Source of the DNA: UBA4644 sp964541085
Lineage (GTDB): Bacteria; Bacillota; Clostridia; Oscillospirales; Butyricicoccaceae
Assembly: GCA_964541085.1 (NCBI GenBank)
Contig: CAZIPA010000011.1
Span: 1-53,707, forward strand
Reading direction: 5' to 3'
DNA length: 53,707 bases
Below are positions 16,026 to 22,110 of this stretch, in pieces. The notes below the pieces were generated by a model that did not search any database, had not been told where the DNA came from, and was given only the letters and a program-made list of their open reading frames with translations. The position numbers and the translations under genes are program-made. The number at the start of each line of letters is the position of its first letter. Position 1 is the stretch's first letter.

Positions 16026-16253
16026 TTTCTTACCTCGTTTCTTTGGCTGCCTGACTGCTTGAATAGATGCACAACAGGCACGATTGCCGCACATTTGGAG
16101 GAGGGCGAAAACTGACAAAATTTTCGCTTGAAATATGCAGCTTCATTGTTGCGGCAATAACAGCGGTTGGGACTGTTAAAGGGTTCGACCCCGAAACAAT
16201 GAGTTTCGCAGAATGACCCTGCTATGCACCTGTTCAAACAGTCAGTACAAGCC
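16026..16253. other. intergenic region after terS
   Basis: About 230 bases with no supported gene. A Cys-rich reading frame crosses it on the - strand but starts inside the small-terminase gene and lacks a ribosome binding site. The palindrome GGGTTCGACCC lies near 16173-16183. Confidence 0.4.
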
Positions 16254-16742
16254 TTATTTTTTATTCTCGTCTGAAATATCAACAAAGCGTAAAACATCGC
16301 TGCCTTTGGCGTTGGCAAGGGGTAAAACCTCGCCGCTTGCTAATCGTATTGCATTAGGTTCGCCGCCTCTGCCGTTATATGGGACAATGATAATATCGCC
16401 CTCGTTGTCCGCATCTTCTTCGGCTTCTTTATCTGTCGGCGGTAGCAATGCCCCCGATGATTTCAACAGCAATTCGCCCGCTTTTATTCTGTTTGCGGTT
16501 TTCTCTTGCGGAGACCGTAAAAACTCCGTCCACACCTGTTTTACTTCTTCAACGGAGGCTATGCGTTCCGATGCAAGCATATTTTGCAATTCCTCAATGT
16601 GGTTTCGGACTTCAACATTTTTCAACAGCCTTTGTCCCTGAGAATATGCAGTGCGTTCAGAATACCCCGCCGCTTTTGCTGCCTCCGTTGCGTTTGGATT
16701 GCTTGCATAATATTCAGCAAAGCGGCGTTGTTTCTCGTTCAC
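16254..16742 (-). CDS. terS: small terminase subunit (TerS, Terminase_2 type)
   Basis: A 162-residue protein whose N-terminal half matches the Terminase_2 family: NEKQRRFAEYYASNPNATEAAKAAGYSERTA-like sequence with an HTH (residues about 1-40), followed by KNVEVRNHIEELQ. In phages TerS recognises the packaging site and loads TerL; in PICI satellites a private TerS redirects helper packaging to satellite DNA. No large terminase gene is present anywhere in the element, which favours the satellite reading. It lies in the middle of the leftward operon, between DUF6291 and the coiled-coil gene. Confidence 0.85.
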   Translation of the reverse strand: MNEKQRRFAEYYASNPNATEAAKAAGYSERTAYSQGQRLLKNVEVRNHIEELQNMLASERIASVEEVKQVWTEFLRSPQEKTANRIKAGELLLKSSGALLPPTDKEAEEDADNEGDIIIVPYNGRGGEPNAIRLASGEVLPLANAKGSDVLRFVDISDENKK

Positions 16743-16768
16743 ATTCTCACCCCCTAAGCTGTGATATG

Positions 16769-17041
16769 CTATTCAGTTTCTTTTCTTGGTCTGCCGCCCT
16801 TAGCACCGTTTTCAGCACTTGCCTTGCACCTTTTTTCGTATTTCTCGTTATCGCTATCAATCAAAGGTTTCGCACATTTGAAAAACATTTTTGCACTGCC
16901 CTCCAATTCTGGAAGAACACCATAACGGGAATATTCCACAAGTGCGGTTAGGGTTTTCCACCTCTCAACAGGTTCTAACTCCTCTAAGACATCTAACCAG
17001 TTATAATACAGGAGAAACGCTTTCCGTTCTGATTTCGCCAT
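16769..17041 (-). CDS. DUF6291 protein (phage/satellite replication-associated)
   Basis: A 90-residue protein matching DUF6291: FLLYYNWLDVLEELEP near the N-terminus, then an Ala/Tyr-rich middle with LTALVEYSRYG, and a basic Gly-rich C-terminus (AENGAKGGRPRK). The family is found in phages near DnaD-like replication genes and its biochemical role is not known. I use the ATG at 17039-17041, preceded by GAGGAGG; the open frame upstream is only overlap with the previous gene (41 bases). Confidence 0.8.
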   Translation of the reverse strand: MAKSERKAFLLYYNWLDVLEELEPVERWKTLTALVEYSRYGVLPELEGSAKMFFKCAKPLIDSDNEKYEKRCKASAENGAKGGRPRKETE

Positions 17042-17366
17042 TCTGCGCCGCCTCCTCTGTAACCTCTGCTTGTTCCATCTCGGCAAGCACTTTCCTTGCG
17101 GTTTTCAGTACAGCAAAGGTTGCACGACCGTGACTTGACATAAAATTGATAAAGCGGCGTAATTCGGCGGCGTTGCCCTCCTCGTGACGGAAATAACCTC
17201 CGTGTGTGCAATCTGTGCTTGACAGTATCAGCGCACCCGCTCGGCGTTCATCGGCTATTTGCCGCCTTAGCTGCCTATCTGTATAACCTGTAATGTTCAT
17301 AAGCTCACGCCTTGAAATAGCGTTCTTTTCGCCTATGGGGAGTAAATCATAGATATTGATACCCAT
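17001..17366 (-). CDS. winged-helix DNA-binding protein of the element
   Basis: A 121-residue protein. Residues about 14-60 form a winged helix (AISRRELMNITGYTDRQLRRQ then a GGYF wing), as in many clostridial phage regulators or replication accessory proteins, and the C-terminus is helical. It follows the Xis-like gene by 3 bases and overlaps DUF6291 by 41 bases, so it belongs to the early operon. A role in replication initiation or early regulation is likely from position. Confidence 0.75.
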   Translation of the reverse strand: MGINIYDLLPIGEKNAISRRELMNITGYTDRQLRRQIADERRAGALILSSTDCTHGGYFRHEEGNAAELRRFINFMSSHGRATFAVLKTARKVLAEMEQAEVTEEAAQNGEIRTESVSPVL

Positions 17367-17369
17367 TTT

Positions 17370-17600
17370 TTACACCTCCACAGGGCGAATTACACCCTTT
17401 GCCGCCTCCGCTGTTGCCTGTTGATTGCCCTGCAAATATTCCTCAACCGCTTCAAGAGCAACAAGGTATTTCGTGCCGATGCGGACGGAGGGAATAGCAC
17501 CCGTTTTCACTAAGCGGCGTAAAGCTGTCTGTGTTAAAGCGGTTTCGGGGTCTATGGTGGCAATATGCTCGCTTGCTTCTCTGATTGTTCGCATTCTCAT
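17370..17600 (-). CDS. excisionase-like helix-turn-helix protein
   Basis: A 76-residue protein with an AlpA/Xis-type MerR-like HTH (residues about 5-60: TIREASEHIA, ALRRLVKTGAIPSVRIGTKYLV, EEYLQG). Proteins of this size and type act as recombination directionality factors or early activators in islands and phages. It stands in the early operon directly before the winged-helix gene and its start overlaps the previous gene by 4 bases. Confidence 0.8.
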   Translation of the reverse strand: MRMRTIREASEHIATIDPETALTQTALRRLVKTGAIPSVRIGTKYLVALEAVEEYLQGNQQATAEAAKGVIRPVEV

Positions 17601-17887
17601 CGCTCGCCGCCTCCGTTCTTTCGGTTGCCTGTATCAAATTCAAGATACATAGCAAGACGAGATACCCTTGCAAGAGCCTTTTTCAAGTAAAGGCTGATTT
17701 CTTCTTGCGTTGCCGTTCCCATTCTCAGAATATGGGCGATATACATAGCGGACGCATAAGCAAGGGCATCGCTATTCAGCTTGTCGGCGTAATGCTCGCA
17801 CCCGATTTCTGCACCCTTATTCACCATTTCAAGGGAATATTTATCAATGAGTGCCAAAAATTCAGGAATAAATTTCTCATCACTCAT
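17597..17887 (-). CDS. small helical protein, unknown
   Basis: A 96-residue, mostly helical protein with no membrane segment (KFIPEFLALIDKYSLEMV, then ISLYLKKALARVSRLAMYLE) and a basic Asn/Gly end. It overlaps its upstream neighbour by 8 bases and its downstream neighbour by 4 bases, so it is clearly part of the early operon. I do not recognise the family. Confidence 0.7.
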   Translation of the reverse strand: MSDEKFIPEFLALIDKYSLEMVNKGAEIGCEHYADKLNSDALAYASAMYIAHILRMGTATQEEISLYLKKALARVSRLAMYLEFDTGNRKNGGGER

Positions 17888-18164
17888 TGATTTTCCCTCC
17901 TAATGCGCCTTTCACTGTTGCAATTTTGAGGGAAAGAGGAAGTTTAGAGAAATTGTCATATACAGCTTCGCTTTGTTCATCGGTCATACCTTCGGTAGCT
18001 TTGCTCAAAAGACATCTCGCCACTATAACCATTTGGTCACAATCGGAACAACAATGATTTAGCACACCGTTCTCGGAACCGCACACAAGCGGCTCAGGGT
18101 TATTTCCCCGCCATTCAGGAATGGATTTTCCGCAAATACAACATTTTACAATATTTTCTTTCAT
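17880..18164 (-). CDS. small zinc-binding protein of the early operon
   Basis: A 94-residue protein with an N-terminal zinc site made by CCICGKS, VCGSENGVLNHCCSDC and a helical C-terminal half. I use the ATG at 18162-18164, preceded by GGAGG 9 bases away. It lies outside the left arm of the 24-bp inverted repeat (18183-18206), so it is the first gene of the part of the operon that would be unaffected by an inversion. Function unknown. Confidence 0.7.
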   Translation of the reverse strand: MKENIVKCCICGKSIPEWRGNNPEPLVCGSENGVLNHCCSDCDQMVIVARCLLSKATEGMTDEQSEAVYDNFSKLPLSLKIATVKGALGGKINE

Positions 18165-18182
18165 TTTCTTTTTCCTCCACAT

Positions 18183-18206
18183 TTAGATTGTTGACTGGTC
18201 TATCCT
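18183..18206 (+). repeat. left arm of a perfect 24-bp inverted repeat
   Basis: This sequence (core TTGTTGACTGGTCTATCCT, of which 18183-18206 is the full arm) is the exact reverse complement of 19155-19178. The 948 bases between the arms hold the first early gene, the promoter switch and the XRE repressor. Confidence 0.9.
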
Positions 18207-18211
18207 ACGGT

Positions 18212-18391
18212 TTAATTCTCGCTGTTGGAGGTTGCCACTTCCTCCGCAAGTTTCATTTCGGCGGCTTTCTTCTCCCAATATCGGGCATTTGCCGCCTTTA
18301 CCTTATCAGGGTTCTTTCTGCGCCATTCTTTGGCGTATGCGTTTCGTGCCGCTTTTGCGGCGTTCCGCTGTGCATCGGTTCTTGTAGTCAA
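18212..18391 (-). CDS. 59-residue basic protein, first gene of the early operon
   Basis: The start is TTG at 18389-18391, with AGGAGG 8 bases before it; the frame gives 59 residues rich in Ala, Lys, Arg and Asn, with EWRRKNPDKVKAANARYWEKK in its middle. Similar small proteins occur at this place in many clostridial prophages and islands; the YW and basic residues suggest DNA binding. It is the first gene from the leftward early promoter and lies inside the inverted repeat, so it is a candidate Str/Cro-like partner of the repressor. Confidence 0.7.
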   Translation of the reverse strand: MTTRTDAQRNAAKAARNAYAKEWRRKNPDKVKAANARYWEKKAAEMKLAEEVATSNSEN

Positions 18392-18442
18392 AAAAACACC
18401 TCCTAAATTTCTTTTTTGCCGTTGGTTTTTACTTCATTCCCA

Positions 18443-18471
18443 TTGACATCTTTATTATAATCTGATATGAT
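18443..18471 (+). promoter_or_regulatory. repressor promoter and opposing early promoter (genetic switch)
   Basis: Rightward: TTGACA (18443-18448), 17 bases, TATGAT (18466-18471), reading into the XRE repressor. Leftward: TATAAT on the - strand (18454-18459) lies inside the spacer of the rightward promoter, with a weak -35 (GTACAA) 17 bases upstream. The two promoters therefore exclude each other physically. Confidence 0.7.
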
Positions 18472-18533
18472 GTAGTTGTACAGACCACAAATAAGCACAT
18501 TTTCAGAAAGTAAGAAAAGGAGATGATGTTAAT

Positions 18534-19112
18534 TTGACAACATTAGAGCTAATGGGGGAGCGTATTAAAAGCAGGAGAGAAAAACTAAAGTTGTCGCAAG
18601 CGGCTTTGGCTGGCGCAGTCGATTTGTCAGAAAGCAGCCGAACATCTATTGCTAAATGGGAAAAGGGCAAAGCGTACCCCGATACCGACACAATTCGGCT
18701 ACTGTGTGAACACCTCGATTGTGATGTAGGATATTTATTCGGCGAATATGATGCGCCCCACAGAATAACCGCCGATATTGAAGAACAAACAGGGTTTGGC
18801 TTTGAGGCATCAGACAAACTAAAGTGGTTTGGAAAGAGAACAGACAATAGTACAAGTGCGGAAAAGCAACTTATAGAGGATTTGTTGTGTTCTGAGCAGC
18901 TATATCACTTAGCTGCAATTTATAGGGAGTATAAAGAAATATATAGTTGTGCCGATTATGCAAAAATTACTGAAGCGGACGATTATATACAACTGCCATC
19001 GGGTAGACAGTTTCTTGCTATTGAGGCAGACAGAGAAAAAGAAATTGCCCTTTTTCGTTTCCAAAAAGCAATCATTGCTTTTGCTGAGGGAAACAAAAAA
19101 GAGCAAAAATAA
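18534..19112 (+). CDS. XRE-family repressor (Stl/CI-like master regulator of the element)
   Basis: A 192-residue protein with an N-terminal HTH_3 domain (residues about 7-68: MGERIKSRREKLKLSQAALA and the AKWEKGKAYPDTDTI helix) and a C-terminal domain of about 110 residues not resembling a LexA/S24 peptidase, so it is not expected to respond by self-cleavage. PICI Stl repressors likewise have variable C-termini that sense a helper-phage protein. The start is TTG at 18534 with AAGGAG about 10 bases before; an in-frame ATG at 18552 is the alternative. It is divergent from the early operon and upstream of the integrase in the same direction. Confidence 0.85.
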   Translation: MTTLELMGERIKSRREKLKLSQAALAGAVDLSESSRTSIAKWEKGKAYPDTDTIRLLCEHLDCDVGYLFGEYDAPHRITADIEEQTGFGFEASDKLKWFGKRTDNSTSAEKQLIEDLLCSEQLYHLAAIYREYKEIYSCADYAKITEADDYIQLPSGRQFLAIEADREKEIALFRFQKAIIAFAEGNKKEQK

Positions 19113-19144
19113 AAAACCGCCCCAGTGTTGGCGCACTGGAGCGG
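19105..19144 (-). terminator. leftward-acting terminator behind the repressor
   Basis: A GC-rich stem of ten pairs with one mismatch (19117-19127 with 19134-19144) has its T-run on the - strand, inside the repressor 3' end. No leftward gene lies to its right within the element, so it would only stop antisense transcription, or act after an inversion of the segment. Confidence 0.65.
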
Positions 19145-19154
19145 CGAAAGATGC

Positions 19155-19178
19155 AGGATAGACCAGTCAACAATCTAA
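19155..19178 (-). repeat. right arm of the perfect 24-bp inverted repeat
   Basis: Exact reverse complement of 18183-18206. It lies 55 bases before the integrase start codon, between repressor and integrase. Confidence 0.9.
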
Positions 19179-19232
19179 GCTGCAAAGCTATTTTATCATA
19201 GTCTTTGCAGAAATTCAAGGAGGCTATGACAA

Positions 19233-20675
19233 ATGGCACAAATAACAAAGAGAACAGGCAAAAACGGTAAAGTATCATACCTTATCCGTGTTTCCGCTGG
19301 ATATGGCGTAGACGGAAAACAGCGTAAGCAGTCTATGACTTGGACACCCCCAGAGGGTTTAACGCCTAAGAAAATTGAAAAGCAGTTACAGATTGAAGCC
19401 TTGCGATTTGAGGAGGCAGTTAATGCAGGAACATCGCAAGACGGTACAATGAAATTTGCCGCTTTCGCTGAAAAATGGCTTGTAGAGTATGCAAGGAAAC
19501 AGTTAAAGATAAAAACTGTTTCGGGATATGAGGCACTATTGCCCCGAATAAATCAGGCTATCGGACATATTAAGCTGAAAGACCTGAAAGCAGGACACCT
19601 AAACACTTTTTACAATAATCTGCAAGAGGAGGGAATGCGGCGTGATACCAAATGCAAAGCAAGGGTTGATTTACAATCATTGCTCAAAAAGCGTTGTATC
19701 ACCAGTGCAGAACTCTCCGAAAAAAGCGGAATTTGTTTATACTCTCTGCGCCGTGCGTTGAGGGGAGAAAATGTAAATACAGAGACTGCCGCCGCTGTCG
19801 CAAAGGCTCTTGGAATACCTCGTTCAGAACTGTTTGAGGATATAGCAAAAAGCGATACCCTTAATGCTAATACAGTAAGAGGGTATCACAGGCTTATATC
19901 TTCCATTCTGTCAAAGGCTGTTAAATGGGGTTTCATTCCCTTTAACCCTGCTGTTAATGCTGAACTGCCGAAAATGGAAACGAAAGAGGCGGCGCACTTA
20001 GATGAGGCTGATGCTCGGAAGCTGCTGCAACTGCTCCAAACTGAGCCGATAAAATACCGTGCAGCAATTACCTTTGATTTGCTTTCGGGTTTGCGGAGGG
20101 GTGAACTGTTGGGGTTGCGTTGGTCTGATGTGGACTTTGAAAACGAGACTATAACCATTGTTCAAACTTCCAGTTACGCAAAGGGCAAGGGCATCTATAC
20201 AGATACCCCGAAAAATAAAACATCGTCAAGACCGTTAAAGCTGTCTCGCTCTGCGTTCCTCATTCTCAGAGAGTATAAAGAGTGGCAGGACAAGCAAAAA
20301 GAACTTTGTGGGGACAGGTGGAAAGACAAAGACCGCCGCATATTTACAACTGATGAAGGCGCACCCATTCACCCCGATGCTCTTTCAAGGTGGTTTCGGG
20401 ACTTTGCTAATAAATGCGGTTTCCCGAATGTTCATATACACAGCCTCAGACACACATACGCCTCTTTGATGATTTCTGAGGGTACACCCCTTGTTGTGGT
20501 TTCTCGCCGTTTAGGACACGCACAGGTAAGCACAACGGCGAACATTTACGCCCACGTTATACAATCTGCTGACGAAAAGGCGGCTCAGATTTCCGAAAAG
20601 TTTGCAGACATCTTAGGCACACCCGAAAAAGAAACAGCGATAGTGCTGCCGATGAAGCGGACAGGCACAGCATAA
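19233..20675 (+). CDS. int: tyrosine-type site-specific integrase with embedded HTH domain
   Basis: A 480-residue tyrosine recombinase. The N-terminal AP2-like arm-binding part is at about 1-60 and a SAM-like core-binding domain at 73-135. The catalytic domain has R288 (GLRRGE), K329, H403-R406 (HSLRH), H429 (RLGHA) and nucleophile Y439 (IYAHV). Unusually, residues about 145-205 form an XRE-like HTH (LQSLLKKRCITSAELSEKSG and a helix ending KALGIPRSELF) inserted between the core-binding and catalytic parts, which makes the protein longer than the usual 370-400. AAGGAGG precedes the ATG. It should catalyse integration at the tRNA-Thr anticodon loop. Confidence 0.95.
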   Translation: MAQITKRTGKNGKVSYLIRVSAGYGVDGKQRKQSMTWTPPEGLTPKKIEKQLQIEALRFEEAVNAGTSQDGTMKFAAFAEKWLVEYARKQLKIKTVSGYEALLPRINQAIGHIKLKDLKAGHLNTFYNNLQEEGMRRDTKCKARVDLQSLLKKRCITSAELSEKSGICLYSLRRALRGENVNTETAAAVAKALGIPRSELFEDIAKSDTLNANTVRGYHRLISSILSKAVKWGFIPFNPAVNAELPKMETKEAAHLDEADARKLLQLLQTEPIKYRAAITFDLLSGLRRGELLGLRWSDVDFENETITIVQTSSYAKGKGIYTDTPKNKTSSRPLKLSRSAFLILREYKEWQDKQKELCGDRWKDKDRRIFTTDEGAPIHPDALSRWFRDFANKCGFPNVHIHSLRHTYASLMISEGTPLVVVSRRLGHAQVSTTANIYAHVIQSADEKAAQISEKFADILGTPEKETAIVLPMKRTGTA

Positions 20676-20734
20676 AGCGGTTAAATTACCACTTTTATAA
20701 GAAAAAGTCTTTATTATCATTTGAGTAAGAATTG

Positions 20735-20762
20735 TTGATTATATCGTTGCTTTCGGTATAAT
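20735..20762 (+). promoter_or_regulatory. sigma-A promoter for the right-end accessory genes
   Basis: TTGATT (20735-20740) and TATAAT (20757-20762), 16-base spacer, about 40 bases before the ATG at 20803. Confidence 0.65.
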
Positions 20763-20802
20763 TTAATTATCAAAACTCAAAGAAAAGTGGAGGTTTCACA
20801 AA

Positions 20803-21081
20803 ATGGCTATTGTTTATGTAAATGCTGAAAAGCTGAATGCACTTGATTTCACAGGTGAAGAAATGGAACAAATGAAAGAGGAAATTGCAGACCTGTATAA
20901 CCTCAATCATTACAAAGAAATGATTACCGAATACGCTGCCGAACTTGGCAACGAACACACAACAGAGGACACCGCCGCCGAAATTGCCAAACGCTTTTTT
21001 GTAGAGGGTTATATGCAAGCGGTTTCCGAACTGACGGACAGATACAGCCTGTTACTTGCAGACGGTTTCAAGGGGAGGTAA
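20803..21081 (+). CDS. small acidic helical protein, unknown
   Basis: A 92-residue acidic, all-helical protein with no Cys and no membrane segment (EEMEQMKEEIADLYNLNHYKE and a C-terminal EGYMQAVSELTDRYS). GGAGG stands before the ATG and a promoter lies at 20735-20762. Two bases separate it from the next gene. Its position between integrase and attR is where satellites often carry accessory or phage-interference genes; no function can be read. Confidence 0.65.
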   Translation: MAIVYVNAEKLNALDFTGEEMEQMKEEIADLYNLNHYKEMITEYAAELGNEHTTEDTAAEIAKRFFVEGYMQAVSELTDRYSLLLADGFKGR

Positions 21082-21083
21082 AT

Positions 21084-21515
21084 ATGCAAAAAGAACTTAT
21101 TAGAGAACGCCATATAAAATGGCTTAAAAATAACCTCGACCTAACCTTTGCTGATATTGAGCAAATGACCGATGAGCAAAGCAACACCCTTTGTAATGAA
21201 CTTTTGGGAATGGAGTGTGATGCACTGGAAGCCGATAGCGATGAGTTAGAGCTTATCAATGAGATACAAGACATTATTTTCGACGAGATACCAGAATACA
21301 ACGATGCAGAAATAGCACCTGCACCAAAGTCTCATATATGCCCCGTTTGTGGAGAATTTGAATTTGAGTGCAAAGGGTCTGATGACATCTGCGAAGTTTG
21401 CGGCTGGCAAGATGATATTGTGCAAGAACTGAACCCCGATGAGGAGTGCGGAGAAAACCAAATGAGCCTAAATCAAGCTAAAGAGGCTTGGAAGAATGGC
21501 AAAAAGGTTGAATAA
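21084..21515 (+). CDS. CPCC-family cysteine-rich zinc protein
   Basis: A 143-residue protein. The N-terminal half is helical and acidic. The C-terminal half has CPVCGEF, then ICEVCGWQDD, and MSLNQAKEAW, the pattern of the CPCC (cysteine-rich) domain, a small zinc ribbon found alone or fused in bacterial accessory and anti-phage or toxin-immunity loci. It follows the acidic gene by 2 bases and ends before a terminator at 21528-21562. Confidence 0.75.
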   Translation: MQKELIRERHIKWLKNNLDLTFADIEQMTDEQSNTLCNELLGMECDALEADSDELELINEIQDIIFDEIPEYNDAEIAPAPKSHICPVCGEFEFECKGSDDICEVCGWQDDIVQELNPDEECGENQMSLNQAKEAWKNGKKVE

Positions 21516-21527
21516 CAAAAAGCACTG

Positions 21528-21562
21528 AAAACCGCTTTAGCTATCACGCTGAGGCGGTTTTT
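21528..21562 (+). terminator. Rho-independent terminator of the right-end accessory genes
   Basis: Stem AAAACCGC (21528-21535) with GCGGTTTT (21554-21561), extended by an inner TAGC/GCTG pair set, and ending in a T-run. Confidence 0.85.
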
Positions 21563-21618
21563 CTTATGCGTGATATTCAAAGGTGAAAATGTGGTTTCCC
21601 CCTGCACCCCTTTCCGTG

Positions 21619-21672
21619 TCTTTGTCTTTATCTGTATCTATAACTATATCTATTTCTATATCTATATCGGCT
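21619..21672 (+). repeat. short TATCT/TATATC tandem-like tract
   Basis: A degenerate simple repeat of TATCTA units over about 50 bases, followed by ACCTAA units at about 21702-21729. No coding capacity; likely structural or slippage-derived. Confidence 0.55.
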
Positions 21673-21747
21673 TTTTTAGATTTCTTTTGGTTTTTCTAAA
21701 ACCTAACATAACCTAAAAAACCTAATAGGTTTTCAATTTGAGCATAT

Positions 21748-21780
21748 AAAAAAGCCTATCTCGCTGAAAAAACGAGATAG
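21748..21780 (-). terminator. terminator of the element-borne tRNA-Thr
   Basis: Perfect 8-bp stem (21756-21763 with 21773-21780) and six T on the - strand, 13 bases after the CCA end of the tRNA gene. Confidence 0.85.
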
Positions 21781-21792
21781 ACTAATTTTTAA

Positions 21793-21868
21793 TGGAGCTG
21801 GTAGCCGGACTTGAACCGGCGACCTACGCATTACGAGTGCGTCGCTCTACCAACTGAGCCATACCAGC
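21793..21868 (-). tRNA. tRNA-Thr(CGT) carried by the element
   Basis: A complete 76-nt tRNA with encoded CCA. Acceptor stem GCTGGTA/TACCAGC, D arm GCTC/GAGC, anticodon stem ACGCA/TGCGT with loop CTCGTAA (anticodon CGT, reading ACG), T arm GCCGG/CCGGC. All stems pair perfectly. It has the same anticodon as the interrupted host tRNA but differs in acceptor, anticodon-stem and T-stem bases, so it is an independent gene and not an att-repair copy. Its loop reads ATTACGAGT on the + strand, one base off the 9-bp att core. No own promoter is evident; it lies 137 bp downstream of the cut host tRNA in the same direction. Confidence 0.97.
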
Positions 21869-21900
21869 ATATAAGGCACAAAAACCTATTTTTCAAGAAA

Positions 21901-21919
21901 TAAGACACAAACAAGACAC
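21901..21919 (+). repeat. right copy of the 19-bp terminal-region direct repeat
   Basis: Identical to 10612-10630; 87 bases inside attR. Likely arm-type binding site for Int or Xis. Confidence 0.7.
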
Positions 21920-22005
21920 AAAATGCTGTTTGCAATCGAAATTAGATTTTCAAAAGTGCCTATTTACAAGGGTTTGTAGACTTTATAAGCCTATTTGACT
22001 TTCCA

Positions 22006-22014
22006 ATTACGAAT
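22006..22014. other. attR core (9 bp)
   Basis: ATTACGAAT, identical to attL 10487-10495. From the two junctions the empty host site would have the core within the anticodon stem-loop (CCTGCTG-core-CAGCTGC on the + strand). Confidence 0.85.
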
Positions 22015-22044
22015 CAGCTGCTCTACCGACTGAGCTATTCCAGC
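22006..22044 (-). pseudogene. 5' half of host tRNA-Thr(CGT), split by the integrated element
   Basis: On the - strand it begins GCTGGAATAGCTC and runs through the D arm into the anticodon loop, where it changes into element sequence (TGGAAAGTC), so it cannot form a tRNA. Its matching 3' half is at 10450-10495. Its promoter at 22082-22110 is intact. Confidence 0.93.
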
Positions 22045-22081
22045 AAGGGGATGGGCGGGAACATTTTTTCACCGCCCGTAT

Positions 22082-22110
22082 AGTATAACTGATTTCAAAT
22101 GAAAAATCAA
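22082..22110 (-). promoter_or_regulatory. sigma-A promoter of the host tRNA-Thr, now facing the element
   Basis: On the - strand TTGATT (22105-22110), 17 bases, TATACT (22082-22087). Transcription passes a GGGCGG/CCGCCC hairpin (22050-22076) without a following T-run, then the tRNA 5' half, attR, and reaches the element's own tRNA-Thr. The -35 box overlaps the end of the gene at 22107. Confidence 0.75.

Larger units (their letters stand above)
10487..22014. mobile_element. integrated phage-satellite-like (PICI-like) island in tRNA-Thr
   Basis: An 11.5-kb element bounded by the 9-bp direct repeat ATTACGAAT in the anticodon loop of a host tRNA-Thr(CGT). Gene content from right to left: two small accessory genes, tyrosine integrase, XRE repressor, divergent early operon (small basic gene, zinc protein, unknown, Xis-like, HTH, DUF6291, small terminase, coiled-coil gene, basic gene, two sigma-like genes), a second XRE module, and secreted proteins. 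The order int-repressor / xis-rep-terS matches Gram-positive phage-inducible chromosomal islands. No relaxase or coupling protein argues against a conjugative or mobilizable element; no large terminase, portal, capsid or tail argues against a prophage. Base composition is clearly more AT-rich than the host. It also carries an intact tRNA-Thr(CGT). The satellite lifestyle is inferred. Confidence 0.8.

Noticed and set aside
16165..16190. T-arm-like GGGTTCGACCC that might mark a tRNA remnant
   Set aside because: The loop is too short for a T arm and no acceptor, D or anticodon arms are nearby.
16010..16318. Cys-rich 102-codon frame on the - strand after terS
   Set aside because: No ribosome binding site or start outside terS and it overlaps both neighbours; the Cys pattern is irregular.
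10487..22014. Conjugative or mobilizable element (ICE/IME)
   Set aside because: No relaxase, coupling protein, VirB4-like ATPase or recognisable oriT; the presence of terS fits a satellite better.
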